A stretch of 14,070 bases of DNA from GCA-002841655 sp964446775 (GCA_964446775.1 CAYURA010000023.1:1-14070); one strand, 5' to 3'; positions 1 to 7,673 are shown, counted from the stretch's first letter. Made by a program: numbers and translations. Notes: generated from the sequence alone by a model not told the origin.

Positions 1-2601
1 GAAGGAGAAGAAAGAGTAGAAGTAGAAGGAGGAGGAGTAGAAGTAGAAGGAGGAGTAGAAGGAGGTCCGACCCCAGAAGAAATCCTTAAAAATGGGCATC
101 AACAAATTAATGATTTGGTGGATGGTAATATTGCTGATGAAGAGAATGCTGCTGATGGAATATCAGAAGACAAAGTATACAAGAAAGCATCACAGGGAAT
201 TAATCTTTATAGACAAGATCTAGTTAAATGTATAAAAGAAGAAGCCGAGTCATATAATTTAGCTATAGAAACTTTGAAAAATTTAGATGATCAATTAATA
301 GAATTAAGGGCTCAAGCTAAGAAAGAAGAAGGCAAGAAAGATGGTGGAAAAATTATTGAAGTAGAGGCTAAAATACGAGAAACAGAAAATAATATCAAGG
401 ACTTAAAAGAGAAAATTCCTCATTATCAAGAGATACGAGAGATACGAGAGGAAATAATTAAAACTAGAGAAACAATCAAAGGCTTCGAGAAGAAACAGGA
501 TGAAGAGGGCACTCTGAAAAATGAAGCAGAATTAAGAGCATTAGAAACGAGATTAAAGACACTTAGAGATAAATTAGGTCTAGGAGACCTCGATGTTTCT
601 GAAGAACTTGAGTCTCAAGAACTTGAGTCTCAAGAACTTGAGGTAGCTGAAGGTGAGGAAGGTCTAGATGAGGAGCTAGAAAAGGGGATAGCTAAGGTTT
701 TGGAGATAATTAGAATTAAGGGATCTATAGATGAAGAAACTTTAGTGATGACAACTGGACTAGGAGTTCTAGAACTTTTATCTTATATAGAAAAACACGA
801 AAAGTTTAAAGAAATTACCCTAACACCTAAAGAACTTCAGGATGCAATTAATGAAGCCTTAACTAAATGGATTCAAGAAGTAGAAAATAATTCTGAGGGA
901 AAATCAGGGAAGAGTATTTTAAGTGGGTTTAGAAAAATGTTTGCAAAACGCGCCACAAAGATAGCTTTTGTCACTTTAATGCTTTTACTTAAATTTGCAC
1001 CTGATGCCAGTGGAGCTGATAAGCAAGAGATGGATAAAGATAAGACTGATAAGATGGAGATGTCATCTAATTTAGATGGCGAGGGAGATTTAGGAGGTAC
1101 AACCTTTCAAACTGAGCCAGGAGATTTTGATCAGTTTGATTCTGGAGACGGGCCAGATACTAATGGAATAAAGGCTGAAAATATTAATTTAGAAAGGTAT
1201 TCTCAGTTAAAGCTGAGTAATTATTATCAAACTGATTTAGCTGAAATACCAAGTGAAAGTCAAAAAGTAATTGAAACACAAATTGGTCAATTTTTAAGTC
1301 AGATAAATGCTAATAATATAACTGATGTTTTAGCTAGTGAATTTAAAATACATGGGTCTTCTGATCCTCGACCAACTTTTAATTGGGGCGGAGACAATGA
1401 AAGTTTAACTCAAGCAAGAATACAGGCGGCAGAAAAAATTATCAAAAATGTTGTAGCTAGCTATGATTTTTCTGACAATGGTCTTAGCGATGAACAAATT
1501 GAGCAATTAAAGGATAAAGGCTTTACCGCAGATTATCCAGAGGGTGGAGTGACTAATATTACTGATTTAATTAATCCTGATACTGGTGAGAATTACACCG
1601 CTGATGATTTAATTGGAATGAGTGATGAAGAAATAATTGAATTATATAAAGATTGTCGTTATGTGAATGTTGATTTAATGGCTAAAAAAATTGATAAAAT
1701 TGATAAAATTAAATCATTAGAAGCTAATCTGCAAGTTGATAAAGCGATGGAAAATCTTAAACCACTTGGTGATTGGGATCTTTATGATAATGTGTATTAT
1801 GGGGTAGATAATAGTGGTTCAATGGCAGCTAAGGCCTCACATGAGTCTGCAGCTAAAATAATAGCTGCTAACAACCATTTAGATAATACTGATATGACAT
1901 TGGTTATTTATTCTAATGAAGCGCATGAGTTCCAACATCTTGATAATGTTAATGATATTTCCAAAAAGGTTAACGAGATGCCTAAAGATGGTAATTCTGG
2001 TGAGCGTGTTTTAGTTGCTGTAAAAGACATTTTAGAAAAAATAGATGCTAATTCAGGTTCTAGTAAAATTGTTATGTCTACTGATGAGCCATTTCAAAGG
2101 ATAAATTTAGAGTCTTTATTAGAAATTCAATCTCAAGCAGAAGCTAAGAACGCTATTATTGAATTTATTTATATTAGTCCTAACGTTGATGACGGTTCTT
2201 TAGGTGAAGCTGTTAGCCTTAACAAGTTGATTGAGATTTATCAATCTAATGCCTGGGAAAAATATATGCCTTCAGCTAATGCTGCAATGAGTAGATTAGA
2301 ATTAGCGGCTCATAATAGTGATTTACAGGTAAAAGCCGTGCAAAATGCTATAGATAGGGCTTTAAATGCAAAAAATGTGACTGAGGATAGATTAGCTGAG
2401 CTTGAGGGTAAATTGCTTAGAGCTAAAGCTGTATCAGATCAAAGTTATAAAACTTTAGGAGAAATAAATAAGGCTTTAGCTGACGGTGATTTTAAGGGGC
2501 TTCATGCTGGAATTATCGCATCGGGAGCAAAAAACACAGGCCCTACATTAAATATTACACCCCAAGGTGAAGGGACTATTATATATAATAATCAAAAATA
2601 A
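1..2601 (+). CDS. Large surface-type protein with coiled coil, OmpA-like region and VWA domain (5' end outside window)
   Basis: The frame is open from base 1 with no stop, so the gene begins upstream; the TTG at 115 is not a credible start. Visible order: Val/Glu/Gly repeats (16-66), charged coiled coil (about 190-590), an ELESQ tandem repeat (604-642), one hydrophobic segment (about 955-1005), an acidic linker, an OmpA-like region (about 1240-1680), a von Willebrand A domain (about 1789-2190) and a C-terminal helical coil (2280-2490). The VWA domain has the metal-site motif DNSGS at 1807-1821 and a later STDEP. The OmpA-like call rests on HGSSDPRP, then a LTxxRxxAA segment, then RYVNVDL, matching the peptidoglycan-binding pattern but with an insertion. 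VWA domains bind protein partners through a divalent metal; OmpA-like domains anchor to cell wall. An envelope-spanning adhesion or wall-linking role is inference. A terminator follows. No specific family name is recognised. Confidence 0.85.
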   Translation, partial: EGEERVEVEGGGVEVEGGVEGGPTPEEILKNGHQQINDLVDGNIADEENAADGISEDKVYKKASQGINLYRQDLVKCIKEEAESYNLAIETLKNLDDQLIELRAQAKKEEGKKDGGKIIEVEAKIRETENNIKDLKEKIPHYQEIREIREEIIKTRETIKGFEKKQDEEGTLKNEAELRALETRLKTLRDKLGLGDLDVSEELESQELESQELEVAEGEEGLDEELEKGIAKVLEIIRIKGSIDEETLVMTTGLGVLELLSYIEKHEKFKEITLTPKELQDAINEALTKWIQEVENNSEGKSGKSILSGFRKMFAKRATKIAFVTLMLLLKFAPDASGADKQEMDKDKTDKMEMSSNLDGEGDLGGTTFQTEPGDFDQFDSGDGPDTNGIKAENINLERYSQLKLSNYYQTDLAEIPSESQKVIETQIGQFLSQINANNITDVLASEFKIHGSSDPRPTFNWGGDNESLTQARIQAAEKIIKNVVASYDFSDNGLSDEQIEQLKDKGFTADYPEGGVTNITDLINPDTGENYTADDLIGMSDEEIIELYKDCRYVNVDLMAKKIDKIDKIKSLEANLQVDKAMENLKPLGDWDLYDNVYYGVDNSGSMAAKASHESAAKIIAANNHLDNTDMTLVIYSNEAHEFQHLDNVNDISKKVNEMPKDGNSGERVLVAVKDILEKIDANSGSSKIVMSTDEPFQRINLESLLEIQSQAEAKNAIIEFIYISPNVDDGSLGEAVSLNKLIEIYQSNAWEKYMPSANAAMSRLELAAHNSDLQVKAVQNAIDRALNAKNVTEDRLAELEGKLLRAKAVSDQSYKTLGEINKALADGDFKGLHAGIIASGAKNTGPTLNITPQGEGTIIYNNQK
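16..66 (+). repeat. Purine-rich tandem repeat coding Val-Glu-Val-Glu-Gly-Gly units
   Basis: Codons GTA, GAA and GGA alternate to give VEVEGGG, VEVEGG and VEGG. Units of roughly 21, 18 and 12 bases lie in the frame of the large protein. The array starts at or before the window edge, so its full length is unknown. Such arrays can change length by slippage. Confidence 0.75.
604..642 (+). repeat. 15-bp in-frame direct repeat (ELESQ)
   Basis: Two exact 15-base copies at 604-618 and 619-633 are followed by a 9-base partial copy at 634-642. They encode Glu-Leu-Glu-Ser-Gln units at the end of the coiled-coil region. Confidence 0.85.
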
Positions 2602-2631
2602 TGAGGTATTAATATGTGGTTAATGATAGAG

Positions 2632-2658
2632 AGGGTCTCGCTTAGTTAGACCCTTTTT
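2632..2658 (+). terminator. Rho-independent terminator of the large VWA gene
   Basis: Perfect 7-bp stem (AGGGTCT at 2632-2638 with AGACCCT at 2648-2654), a 9-nt loop, then a run of T to 2658. It lies 30 bases after the stop codon. Confidence 0.85.
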
Positions 2659-2750
2659 ATTATTAATATTTTAATTGTCTAGTGCTTAGTATAATTAATT
2701 ATATTTTACTTCTATCCTTTACTTTTTCTAACTTTTAGTTTATATTTTAC

Positions 2751-2780
2751 TTGCCACTAAGTCACAATGAGATTTAAAAT
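2751..2780 (+). promoter_or_regulatory. Candidate promoter of the znu operon
   Basis: TTGCCA at 2751-2756 and TAAAAT at 2775-2780 are 18 bp apart. Transcription would begin near 2787, which is the second in-frame ATG of znuA, suggesting a leaderless message. A 14-bp A/T-only palindrome at 2690-2703 could be an operator but may be chance. Confidence 0.4.
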
Positions 2781-3788
2781 ATGCTTATGAAGAATAAACA
2801 TTTTTGGTTAATTATTATAATACTAGCGGCTTTCTTTTTCCCAGTTTATCTTAGCTATCTACAAAGAGATGTTAATGATACACAGGAGCGGCCTCCAATT
2901 AAGGATCAATCTAAAGTCTTGGTTGTTACCAGTCTGTTTCCTTGGTATGACTTAGTTAAGGAGATTGGAGCCGAGAGAGTTGAGCCCGTCCTATTATTAT
3001 CGCCTGGTTTAGATGCCCATTCTTTTGAGCCAATACCTCAAGATATTCTTAGGATTAGTCAATCAGATCTCTTTCTCTATACTAATAACTTAATGGAGCC
3101 TTGGGCGAGAAATTTGACTCGATCTCTAAACGACTCTAAGAGAATAATTGCCTTAGTTGGCGATCCGAGCCTGTTTGAATCTGATAATGTCCCTGATAAT
3201 GAGGGGAATGGGAATAATAATGGGGATCAGGATGAAGATTTTCATGACGATTTTCATGATGATCCTCACGTCTGGCTCGATCCTCTGATAATGGAGGATT
3301 TAGCTTTTAAGGTTAAAGAACTCTTAAGTTCAGTTGATCCTGGGGGTAGATTGGTCTATCAAGCTAATTATGAACGTTATTTAGCCAGTTTAGAGCTTCT
3401 TGATAAAGACTATCGCTTAACTTTGAGTAATTGTCAGAATCGTGATTTCATTTTTGCTGGACATTCAGCTTTTAGCTATTTAGCCAAACGCTATGATTTA
3501 TCATATGAAAGCGCCAGTGGATTTTCTCCTAATGCTGAGAGTAGTCCAAAGCGTTTAATGGTTCTAAATAATAAATTAGAAGAAAAAAATTTGCAATATT
3601 TATTTACTGACATTTTAGAAAATCAGCAATTAGCTCAGTCATTGAGTAAGAGCGCTAAGGTAGAAATATTAAATTTGAAAACTGGGGCTAATTTAAGCAA
3701 AGCTGATTTTAATGCGAATTTGAGTTATATCGATATTATGCGCTATAACTTGGAACAATTAAGTAAAGGATTAATATGTCAAGAATAA
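2781..3788 (+). CDS. znuA: Zinc-type metal ABC transporter, substrate-binding protein
   Basis: Extracellular metal-capturing subunit of a cluster A-I (ZnuA/TroA family) importer, 335 residues. The N-terminus has one hydrophobic segment (about 8-24) with no lipobox Cys, so it is probably membrane-anchored. Likely ligands: His80 in DAHSFEP, His163 in DPHVWLDP, His228 in AGHSAF, and Asp277 (or Glu280) near the C-terminus. His at the third site, rather than the Glu of manganese PsaA/MntC types, favours zinc. A His/Asp-rich stretch just before DPHVW (about 150-162) matches the metal-sensing loop of zinc binders. The substrate call is inference from these residues. ATG 2781 has no clear Shine-Dalgarno; ATG 2787 is an alternative start fitting a leaderless transcript. 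The end overlaps znuC by 13 bases. Confidence 0.9.
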   Translation: MLMKNKHFWLIIIILAAFFFPVYLSYLQRDVNDTQERPPIKDQSKVLVVTSLFPWYDLVKEIGAERVEPVLLLSPGLDAHSFEPIPQDILRISQSDLFLYTNNLMEPWARNLTRSLNDSKRIIALVGDPSLFESDNVPDNEGNGNNNGDQDEDFHDDFHDDPHVWLDPLIMEDLAFKVKELLSSVDPGGRLVYQANYERYLASLELLDKDYRLTLSNCQNRDFIFAGHSAFSYLAKRYDLSYESASGFSPNAESSPKRLMVLNNKLEEKNLQYLFTDILENQQLAQSLSKSAKVEILNLKTGANLSKADFNANLSYIDIMRYNLEQLSKGLICQE

Positions 3789-4513
3789 TAGAGGTAGAAA
3801 ATCTTTTTTTAAATTATCGAGGTCGAGATGTTTTAAAGAATATTTCATTTGAAGTTTTTCAGGCTGATTATTTAGCTTTAGTAGGACCTAATGGAGCAGG
3901 GAAAACAAGTTTAATTAAAACAATTCTTGGTTTAGAAAATCCGACAGCAGGTCAGATTAAATTATTTGGATTTAATATTAAAGATTTTAAAAGTCATCGA
4001 AAATTAGCCTATCTGCCTCAAAAACATGAATATAATCAACTTTTTCCAGCCACTGTTTTTGAATTAGTTCTTAGTGGCTTGGTTGATTTGAAGAAAATAA
4101 AAAAAACAGAAGTAAAATTAAAGGTTATAGCGTTATTAACCGAGTTAGAATTAGTTGACCAAGCTAATCATATATTTAGCCGTCTTTCTGGCGGTCAGCA
4201 ACAAAAAGTTTTATTAGCTAGAGCTTTAATTAGAGAACCACAGTTGCTTATTCTTGATGAGCCAACTACGGCTTTAGACCCACAAATTAGAGAAAAGTTT
4301 TTTTCAATCTTAAAAAAATATAATGAAGAGAGAAAAATGACCATCATTATGGTAACTCATGATATGGCAGAAATAGGTCGTTATGCAAAGAAATTAGCTT
4401 ATTTAGATGAAGAATTACGATTCTTTGGCAATTTTTCTGATTTTTGTCAGTCTGAAGCTATGAAAAAATATTTTGGAGATTTTGCTCAACATATAATTTG
4501 TCACCAACATTAG
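3776..4513 (+). CDS. znuC: Zinc-type metal ABC transporter, ATP-binding protein
   Basis: Cytoplasmic ATPase that powers the importer, 245 residues, a normal family length. Walker A is GPNGAGKTS at 37-45, followed by a Q-loop at LPQKH, the ABC signature LSGGQ at 137-141, Walker B LLILDEP with catalytic Glu162, and the switch His195 in VTHD. The start is supported by AAAGGA at 3765-3770, five bases before the ATG, inside the end of znuA. The 13-base overlap with znuA and the one-base gap to znuB indicate translational coupling. The family (ZnuC/MntB/TroB) is certain from motifs; the zinc assignment follows from the binding protein. Confidence 0.93.
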   Translation: MSRIIEVENLFLNYRGRDVLKNISFEVFQADYLALVGPNGAGKTSLIKTILGLENPTAGQIKLFGFNIKDFKSHRKLAYLPQKHEYNQLFPATVFELVLSGLVDLKKIKKTEVKLKVIALLTELELVDQANHIFSRLSGGQQQKVLLARALIREPQLLILDEPTTALDPQIREKFFSILKKYNEERKMTIIMVTHDMAEIGRYAKKLAYLDEELRFFGNFSDFCQSEAMKKYFGDFAQHIICHQH

Positions 4514-4514
4514 T

Positions 4515-5312
4515 ATGATTCTTAATTTTTTTCAATACTCTTTTTTAGTTAAAGCACTGATTGCTGGCTCTCTGTTGGCGATAATCACCGGTTTACTAGG
4601 TGTATTTTTAGTTTTACGTAAATTATCACTTATTGGCGATGGCTTATCACATGTTAGTTTTGGAGCAGTGGCTTTGGGCTTGCTATTAGGCGTCTATCCC
4701 TACTATATTTCTTTGCCCTTAACTGTTTTAGCTTCTTTTTTAGTTTTTCGTTTAATGTCTAAAGCTAAAATCTATGGAGATACAGCGATAGGCATAATTT
4801 CAGCTGCTGGTGTCTCTTTGGGGGTTATTATTGCTAGTTTAGCTGGCGGTTTTAACGTTGATCTTTTTTCTTATCTTTTTGGTAGTCTCTTGGCAGTTTC
4901 AATGATGGAAATATATTTTCTGTTAATATTAACAACAGTAACTATTTATTTTATAGTTTATAATTATCGGGCTCTTTTTGCCCTTAGTTTTGATGAGTCA
5001 TCAGCTAAAACAATGGGCCTAAAGACTGACAAATTAAATAGGTTAATTTTGATCTTATTAGCCCTTACAGTAGCAGCGGCAGTTAAAGCAGTAGGAGTTA
5101 TGCTTGTGTCAGCTTTATTAATTCTTCCTGCAGCCTCAGCTTTACAAAGAACTCTAAGCTTTAAAAAGACTTTATTACGTTCTGTTTTCTTTGCCTTATT
5201 AAGCGTAATTTTTGGACTCCTCGCCTCTGTTGGCTTTAATTTACCAACTGGAGCTAGTATTGTAGTAGCTGGCCTTTTCATTTTTATTATCAACTATCTA
5301 TTACGTTCATAA
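4515..5312 (+). CDS. znuB: Zinc-type metal ABC transporter, permease (ABC-3 family)
   Basis: Integral membrane permease of 265 residues, forming the channel of the importer as a dimer. The sequence is almost entirely hydrophobic, with about eight helices. Family hallmarks are GDGLSHVSFGA near residue 42, FDESSAKTMGL before the fifth or sixth helix, and VGVMLVSALLILPAASA near residue 195. It begins one base after the znuC stop with no separate Shine-Dalgarno, consistent with coupled translation. It is the last gene of the operon; a hairpin at 5336-5361 follows. An opposite-strand open frame inside it is a shadow. Confidence 0.93.
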   Translation: MILNFFQYSFLVKALIAGSLLAIITGLLGVFLVLRKLSLIGDGLSHVSFGAVALGLLLGVYPYYISLPLTVLASFLVFRLMSKAKIYGDTAIGIISAAGVSLGVIIASLAGGFNVDLFSYLFGSLLAVSMMEIYFLLILTTVTIYFIVYNYRALFALSFDESSAKTMGLKTDKLNRLILILLALTVAAAVKAVGVMLVSALLILPAASALQRTLSFKKTLLRSVFFALLSVIFGLLASVGFNLPTGASIVVAGLFIFIINYLLRS

Positions 5313-5335
5313 TATATGTGGAGTTGATAATTAAA

Positions 5336-5361
5336 ATAAGAGCCAAATAAATGGCTCTTAT
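5336..5361. terminator. Convergent hairpin between znuB and the 101-residue gene
   Basis: Perfect 10-bp stem (5336-5345 with 5352-5361) and a 6-nt loop. The T tract is weak on both strands (ATTTTAA on the minus side). It sits between convergent stops at 5312 and 5378, so it may serve both. Confidence 0.6.
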
Positions 5362-5377
5362 CAATAGAATAGCTTTT

Positions 5378-5683
5378 TTAATTGAATTGTCTTTGTGCAT
5401 CTAAGATGCCACAAAGATGATCGTCAATTATTTTTTTATAAAATTTTAAGTCTACTGGAGAGCATAGCTCTTTAATTTGCTGATAGAGCTCATGCCAGTA
5501 GATTTCAAAATTCGATAAAATTATTGGGTCCTCAATTTTTTTACAAATTGAGGCTGTCCCTTTGAGGATGATGATACACAAATCATCATCAGGTTTTTTT
5601 TCAATCGCAGCAGTCATTTGTTTAAAAAATTTTTTTACTACGCGCTGCTTAGTAGCAAAATCATCATTATTTTTTCTAGCCAT
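5378..5683 (-). CDS. Hypothetical protein, 101 residues
   Basis: Not recognised. It is a soluble, charged, probably all-helical protein with a basic N-terminus and four Cys (near residues 37, 47, 74 and 91) without a clear CxxC metal motif. There is no signal peptide or membrane segment. The ATG is preceded on the minus strand by AAAGAGAG, so a close-spaced Shine-Dalgarno is possible. A TTGACA hexamer lies upstream (minus strand, 5751-5746), without a good -10 partner. It is divergent from rlmH and convergent with the znu operon. The absence of a competing frame and the flanking hairpin support it as a real gene. Confidence 0.65.
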   Translation of the reverse strand: MARKNNDDFATKQRVVKKFFKQMTAAIEKKPDDDLCIIILKGTASICKKIEDPIILSNFEIYWHELYQQIKELCSPVDLKFYKKIIDDHLCGILDAQRQFN

Positions 5684-5793
5684 CTCTCTTTTTTTAGATT
5701 AATAATTAAATGAACTACTTATAGTTAAATACAAAAATCGACTTTTGTCAAACAGATAGATGGTCTTGACTTAAATAGAAATGTGTACATCGC

Positions 5794-5799
5794 TAAAAT
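5794..5799 (+). promoter_or_regulatory. Candidate -10 box of rlmH
   Basis: TAAAAT ends six bases before the ATG. The best -35-like sequence, TTGACT at 5766-5771, is 22 bp away, which is too far for a standard promoter, so the call is weak. Confidence 0.3.
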
Positions 5800-5805
5800 A
5801 TATTT

Positions 5806-6270
5806 ATGAATAAAATTACAATTATTGCTGTTGGGGCTCTAAAAGACTTGTCTTATCAGGCTTTAGTTAAACAGTATCAGACAAGGTTAGCGCCTTATGC
5901 ACTAATTAAAATAATTGAAAGTCAAGCCTATTCCTTTAATGACAGAACTAGCAAACAAGCAAAACATCAAGAAAGACAAGGTTTAGAAAGACTTGTGCAC
6001 AGATTCTCTAAAGAGCAAATATATCTTTTAGCTGAAGGAAATTCAGATTTAGACTCTAAGGGATTTGCTAAACTACTGGCAAAAAATGAATCTAGTCATT
6101 TAGTATTTGTTATTGCTGGCGCCTTGGGTTGGGAAGAAGGGTTTAAAGATAGTTATCAGAGCTTATCATTATCCAACCTTACCTTCCCTCATGACTTGGC
6201 TAGGCTTATTCTACTAGAACAAATATATCGAGGTATTAGTATTAATAATGGCAAGAAATATCATTATTAA
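5806..6270 (+). CDS. rlmH: 23S rRNA (pseudouridine-1915 N3)-methyltransferase
   Basis: SPOUT-family enzyme that methylates N3 of pseudouridine 1915 in helix 69 of 23S rRNA, using S-adenosylmethionine. At 154 residues it is full length for the family. Recognisable parts are the N-terminal ITIIAVGALKD strand, the cofactor-loop region FVIAGALGW (usually IGGA, here IAGA), and the C-terminal knot TFPHDLARLILLEQIYRG ending in the typical KYHY. The ATG follows a TAAAAT box at 5794-5799 by six bases, with no Shine-Dalgarno, so the message may be leaderless. It is a single-gene unit divergent from the 101-residue gene. Confidence 0.93.
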   Translation: MNKITIIAVGALKDLSYQALVKQYQTRLAPYALIKIIESQAYSFNDRTSKQAKHQERQGLERLVHRFSKEQIYLLAEGNSDLDSKGFAKLLAKNESSHLVFVIAGALGWEEGFKDSYQSLSLSNLTFPHDLARLILLEQIYRGISINNGKKYHY

Positions 6271-6301
6271 TAATTCACCTGATAATCTAGGAGAATAAAA
6301 A

Positions 6302-6330
6302 AAGCCTTTCAGAAAAGAAAGGCTTCATTT
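6302..6330 (-). terminator. Terminator of the 48-codon minus-strand gene, possibly also rlmH
   Basis: Perfect 9-bp stem (6302-6310 with 6317-6325) and a 6-nt loop. On the minus strand it is followed by a seven-T run (complement of 6297-6303), a strong terminator. On the plus strand only CATTTTATT follows, so it may also end rlmH transcripts less efficiently. Confidence 0.8.
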
Positions 6331-6332
6331 TA

Positions 6333-6479
6333 TTAAATTTTTAGTTGAAGTAAATCTCTGATGATAGTCAATATTTTGACTAAGATTTCTTCAGCTAGAA
6401 TTTGTGCTTCAGGGGAGATTGCCCAACAGAGGACAAGAATCACTAGCAGAAATCCCATGAATTGACTTAATATTCTCAT
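6333..6479 (-). CDS. Small membrane protein, 48 residues
   Basis: A short frame from ATG at 6479 to TAA at 6333. Residues about 5-22 form a strongly hydrophobic helix with no charge, including FLLVILVLCWA. Residues 28-48 form an amphipathic tail with alternating Glu/Lys/Arg and Leu/Ile. The stop lies three bases before a minus-strand terminator, which is the main support that it is expressed. A TATAAA box at 6497-6502 on the minus strand could be its -10; no good -35 is seen. Function is unknown. The fold resembles single-helix small membrane proteins and type I toxin peptides in general shape only. No antisense RNA was identified. Confidence 0.55.
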   Translation of the reverse strand: MRILSQFMGFLLVILVLCWAISPEAQILAEEILVKILTIIRDLLQLKI

Positions 6480-6556
6480 ATCTTTGAGTAATTAAGTTTA
6501 TAAATTTGGGAGCCTGAGAGTGACTAGCTCTTTTGCCATCTGCTTTTTTAAGCAGT

Positions 6557-6597
6557 CCCCATGTTCTTTAGATAAAACTTATCTACAGAACATGAGG
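6557..6597. other. Long stem-loop, 41 nt, unknown role
   Basis: Nested arms: CATGTTCT (6560-6567) pairs with AGAACATG (6587-6594), then TAGATAA (6569-6575) with TTATCTA (6579-6585) around a 3-nt loop, with one internal mismatch. Two C-G pairs extend the base. The right arm includes TTATCTACA, one change from a DnaA box, probably chance. It lies between the 48-codon gene and the alkylation-repair gene. A small hairpin precedes it at 6541-6554. Confidence 0.65.
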
Positions 6598-6599
6598 CG

Positions 6600-6668
6600 T
6601 TGAGTAAATTTTTAAGGAATGAGGTATAATAGTAATACGTTTGAATTAGCTTTTTGTTACACTATTAA
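6600..6668 (+). promoter_or_regulatory. Candidate promoters of the alkylation repair gene
   Basis: Two overlapping possibilities: TTGAGT (6600-6605) with a perfect TATAAT (6625-6630) at 19-bp spacing, and TTGAAT (6641-6646) with TATTAA (6663-6668) at 16-bp spacing. Both lie upstream of the ATG at 6682 and inside a longer frame from 6619, which argues that 6682 is the true start. Confidence 0.4.
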
Positions 6669-6681
6669 AGCAAAGATTTAT

Positions 6682-7419
6682 ATGAAATTTGAACTAGAGA
6701 ATGATAGAAATTTAGAGGAAAGGATTAGACAGTCATCTAATCCAGACCAAGCGCTTAGCTATCAACGGTTTTATAAAACAGGACCTGGGCAATATGCTGA
6801 AGGTATTATATTCTTAGGCATCTCTAGGCCTCAATTAAGAGCCATTTTAAAAGATTATCAGGGGGCTGATGATACTATAGTGCTTGATTTAATAACAAAC
6901 CCTTATCATGAAGTCTGTCTTTTAGGAGTCTTAATTATTATTGATCGTTATGAGCGGGCTAAAAGTGAGGCTGAACGGAAAAAACATTTAAATTTCTATC
7001 TTAAGCATCGCTATGCTCTAAATAATTGGGATTTAGTTGATATCTCAGTGCCTAAAATTTGGGGTGATTATTTATTGAAGAATACTGTTGCTAGAAAAAA
7101 ATTATTTATTTATGCGTCATCTAAAAATATTTGGGAGCGACGAATGTCAATTGTAGCTACTTTAACTTTAATTAAAGCGGGTCAATTTAAAGAAATATTT
7201 AAATTACTTAGCTTCTTAAAGCATGATTCAGAAGATTTAATTCAAAAAGCCTTGGGCTGGATGTTAAGGGAAGTGGGGAAAAAAGATGAAGCTGCTTTAA
7301 AAGACTTTTTAGACCAAGAAGCTGTTAGTCTAGCGAGAACGACCCTGCGTTATGCGATTGAAAGATTTAGTAAAATAGATAGGCAACACTATTTAAAGTT
7401 AAGTGACTGTTCACACTGA
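6682..7419 (+). CDS. DNA alkylation repair protein, AlkD-like glycosylase
   Basis: HEAT-like-repeat protein of the DNA_alkylation family, 245 residues from this start. AlkD enzymes excise N3- and N7-alkylated purines without base flipping. Residues matching the Bacillus AlkD site are present: Trp116 and Asp120 in NNWDLVD, Arg153/Arg154 after Trp151 in NIWERR, and Trp193 in KALGWMLRE. The spacing is close to that of AlkD. An upstream in-frame ATG at 6619 would add 21 residues but spans promoter-like sequence; the ATG at 6682 begins the conserved part. No Shine-Dalgarno is seen. The stop is TGA, followed by four codons and TAA in frame. Confidence 0.85.
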   Translation: MKFELENDRNLEERIRQSSNPDQALSYQRFYKTGPGQYAEGIIFLGISRPQLRAILKDYQGADDTIVLDLITNPYHEVCLLGVLIIIDRYERAKSEAERKKHLNFYLKHRYALNNWDLVDISVPKIWGDYLLKNTVARKKLFIYASSKNIWERRMSIVATLTLIKAGQFKEIFKLLSFLKHDSEDLIQKALGWMLREVGKKDEAALKDFLDQEAVSLARTTLRYAIERFSKIDRQHYLKLSDCSH

Positions 7420-7638
7420 CTTGTTTCATAAAAATATTTCTTTATTAATTATATAATCTCACCTGTAGACGGTATTGTATCTAAGTTGTTCTTTATTTTA
7501 CATTATTAATTAGCATAAAATTTTTCTCATTTTTTTCATTTTCAATTTTTTCAATTTTTTTGTTTGATATTAAAATTATTTATTGATATAATTAAAGAAG
7601 TTTATTATAGATTAAGATATTGCTTATTAAGTTATTTT

Positions 7639-7666
7639 TTGCATGCTAATTTTAATTTGATATTAT
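7639..7666 (+). promoter_or_regulatory. Candidate promoter of the lipoprotein gene
   Basis: TTGCAT at 7639-7644 and TATTAT at 7661-7666 are 16 bp apart. The start codon follows seven bases after the -10, so the message would be leaderless. The region from 7420 is otherwise T-rich without a gene or a clear terminator for the preceding gene. Confidence 0.4.
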
Positions 7667-7673
7667 TAATAAA

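Noticed and set aside
6577..6590. DnaA-box-like TTATCTACA and thoughts of a replication origin
   Set aside because: A single imperfect copy inside a hairpin arm, with no dnaA or dnaN gene and no box cluster.
6619..6681. Upstream ATG extension of the alkylation repair gene
   Set aside because: It contains a perfect TATAAT and another promoter-like pair and lacks similarity to the family; ATG 6682 is preferred.
7417..7419. TGA recoded as glycine, as in some Patescibacteria
   Set aside because: TGA here ends a protein at normal family length and I saw no in-frame TGA within the conserved genes.
7527..7562. Pyrimidine-rich short repeats (CATTTTTT/CAATTTTTT) as a CRISPR-like or terminator array
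   Set aside because: No unit of constant length and no hairpin; simple T-rich sequence.
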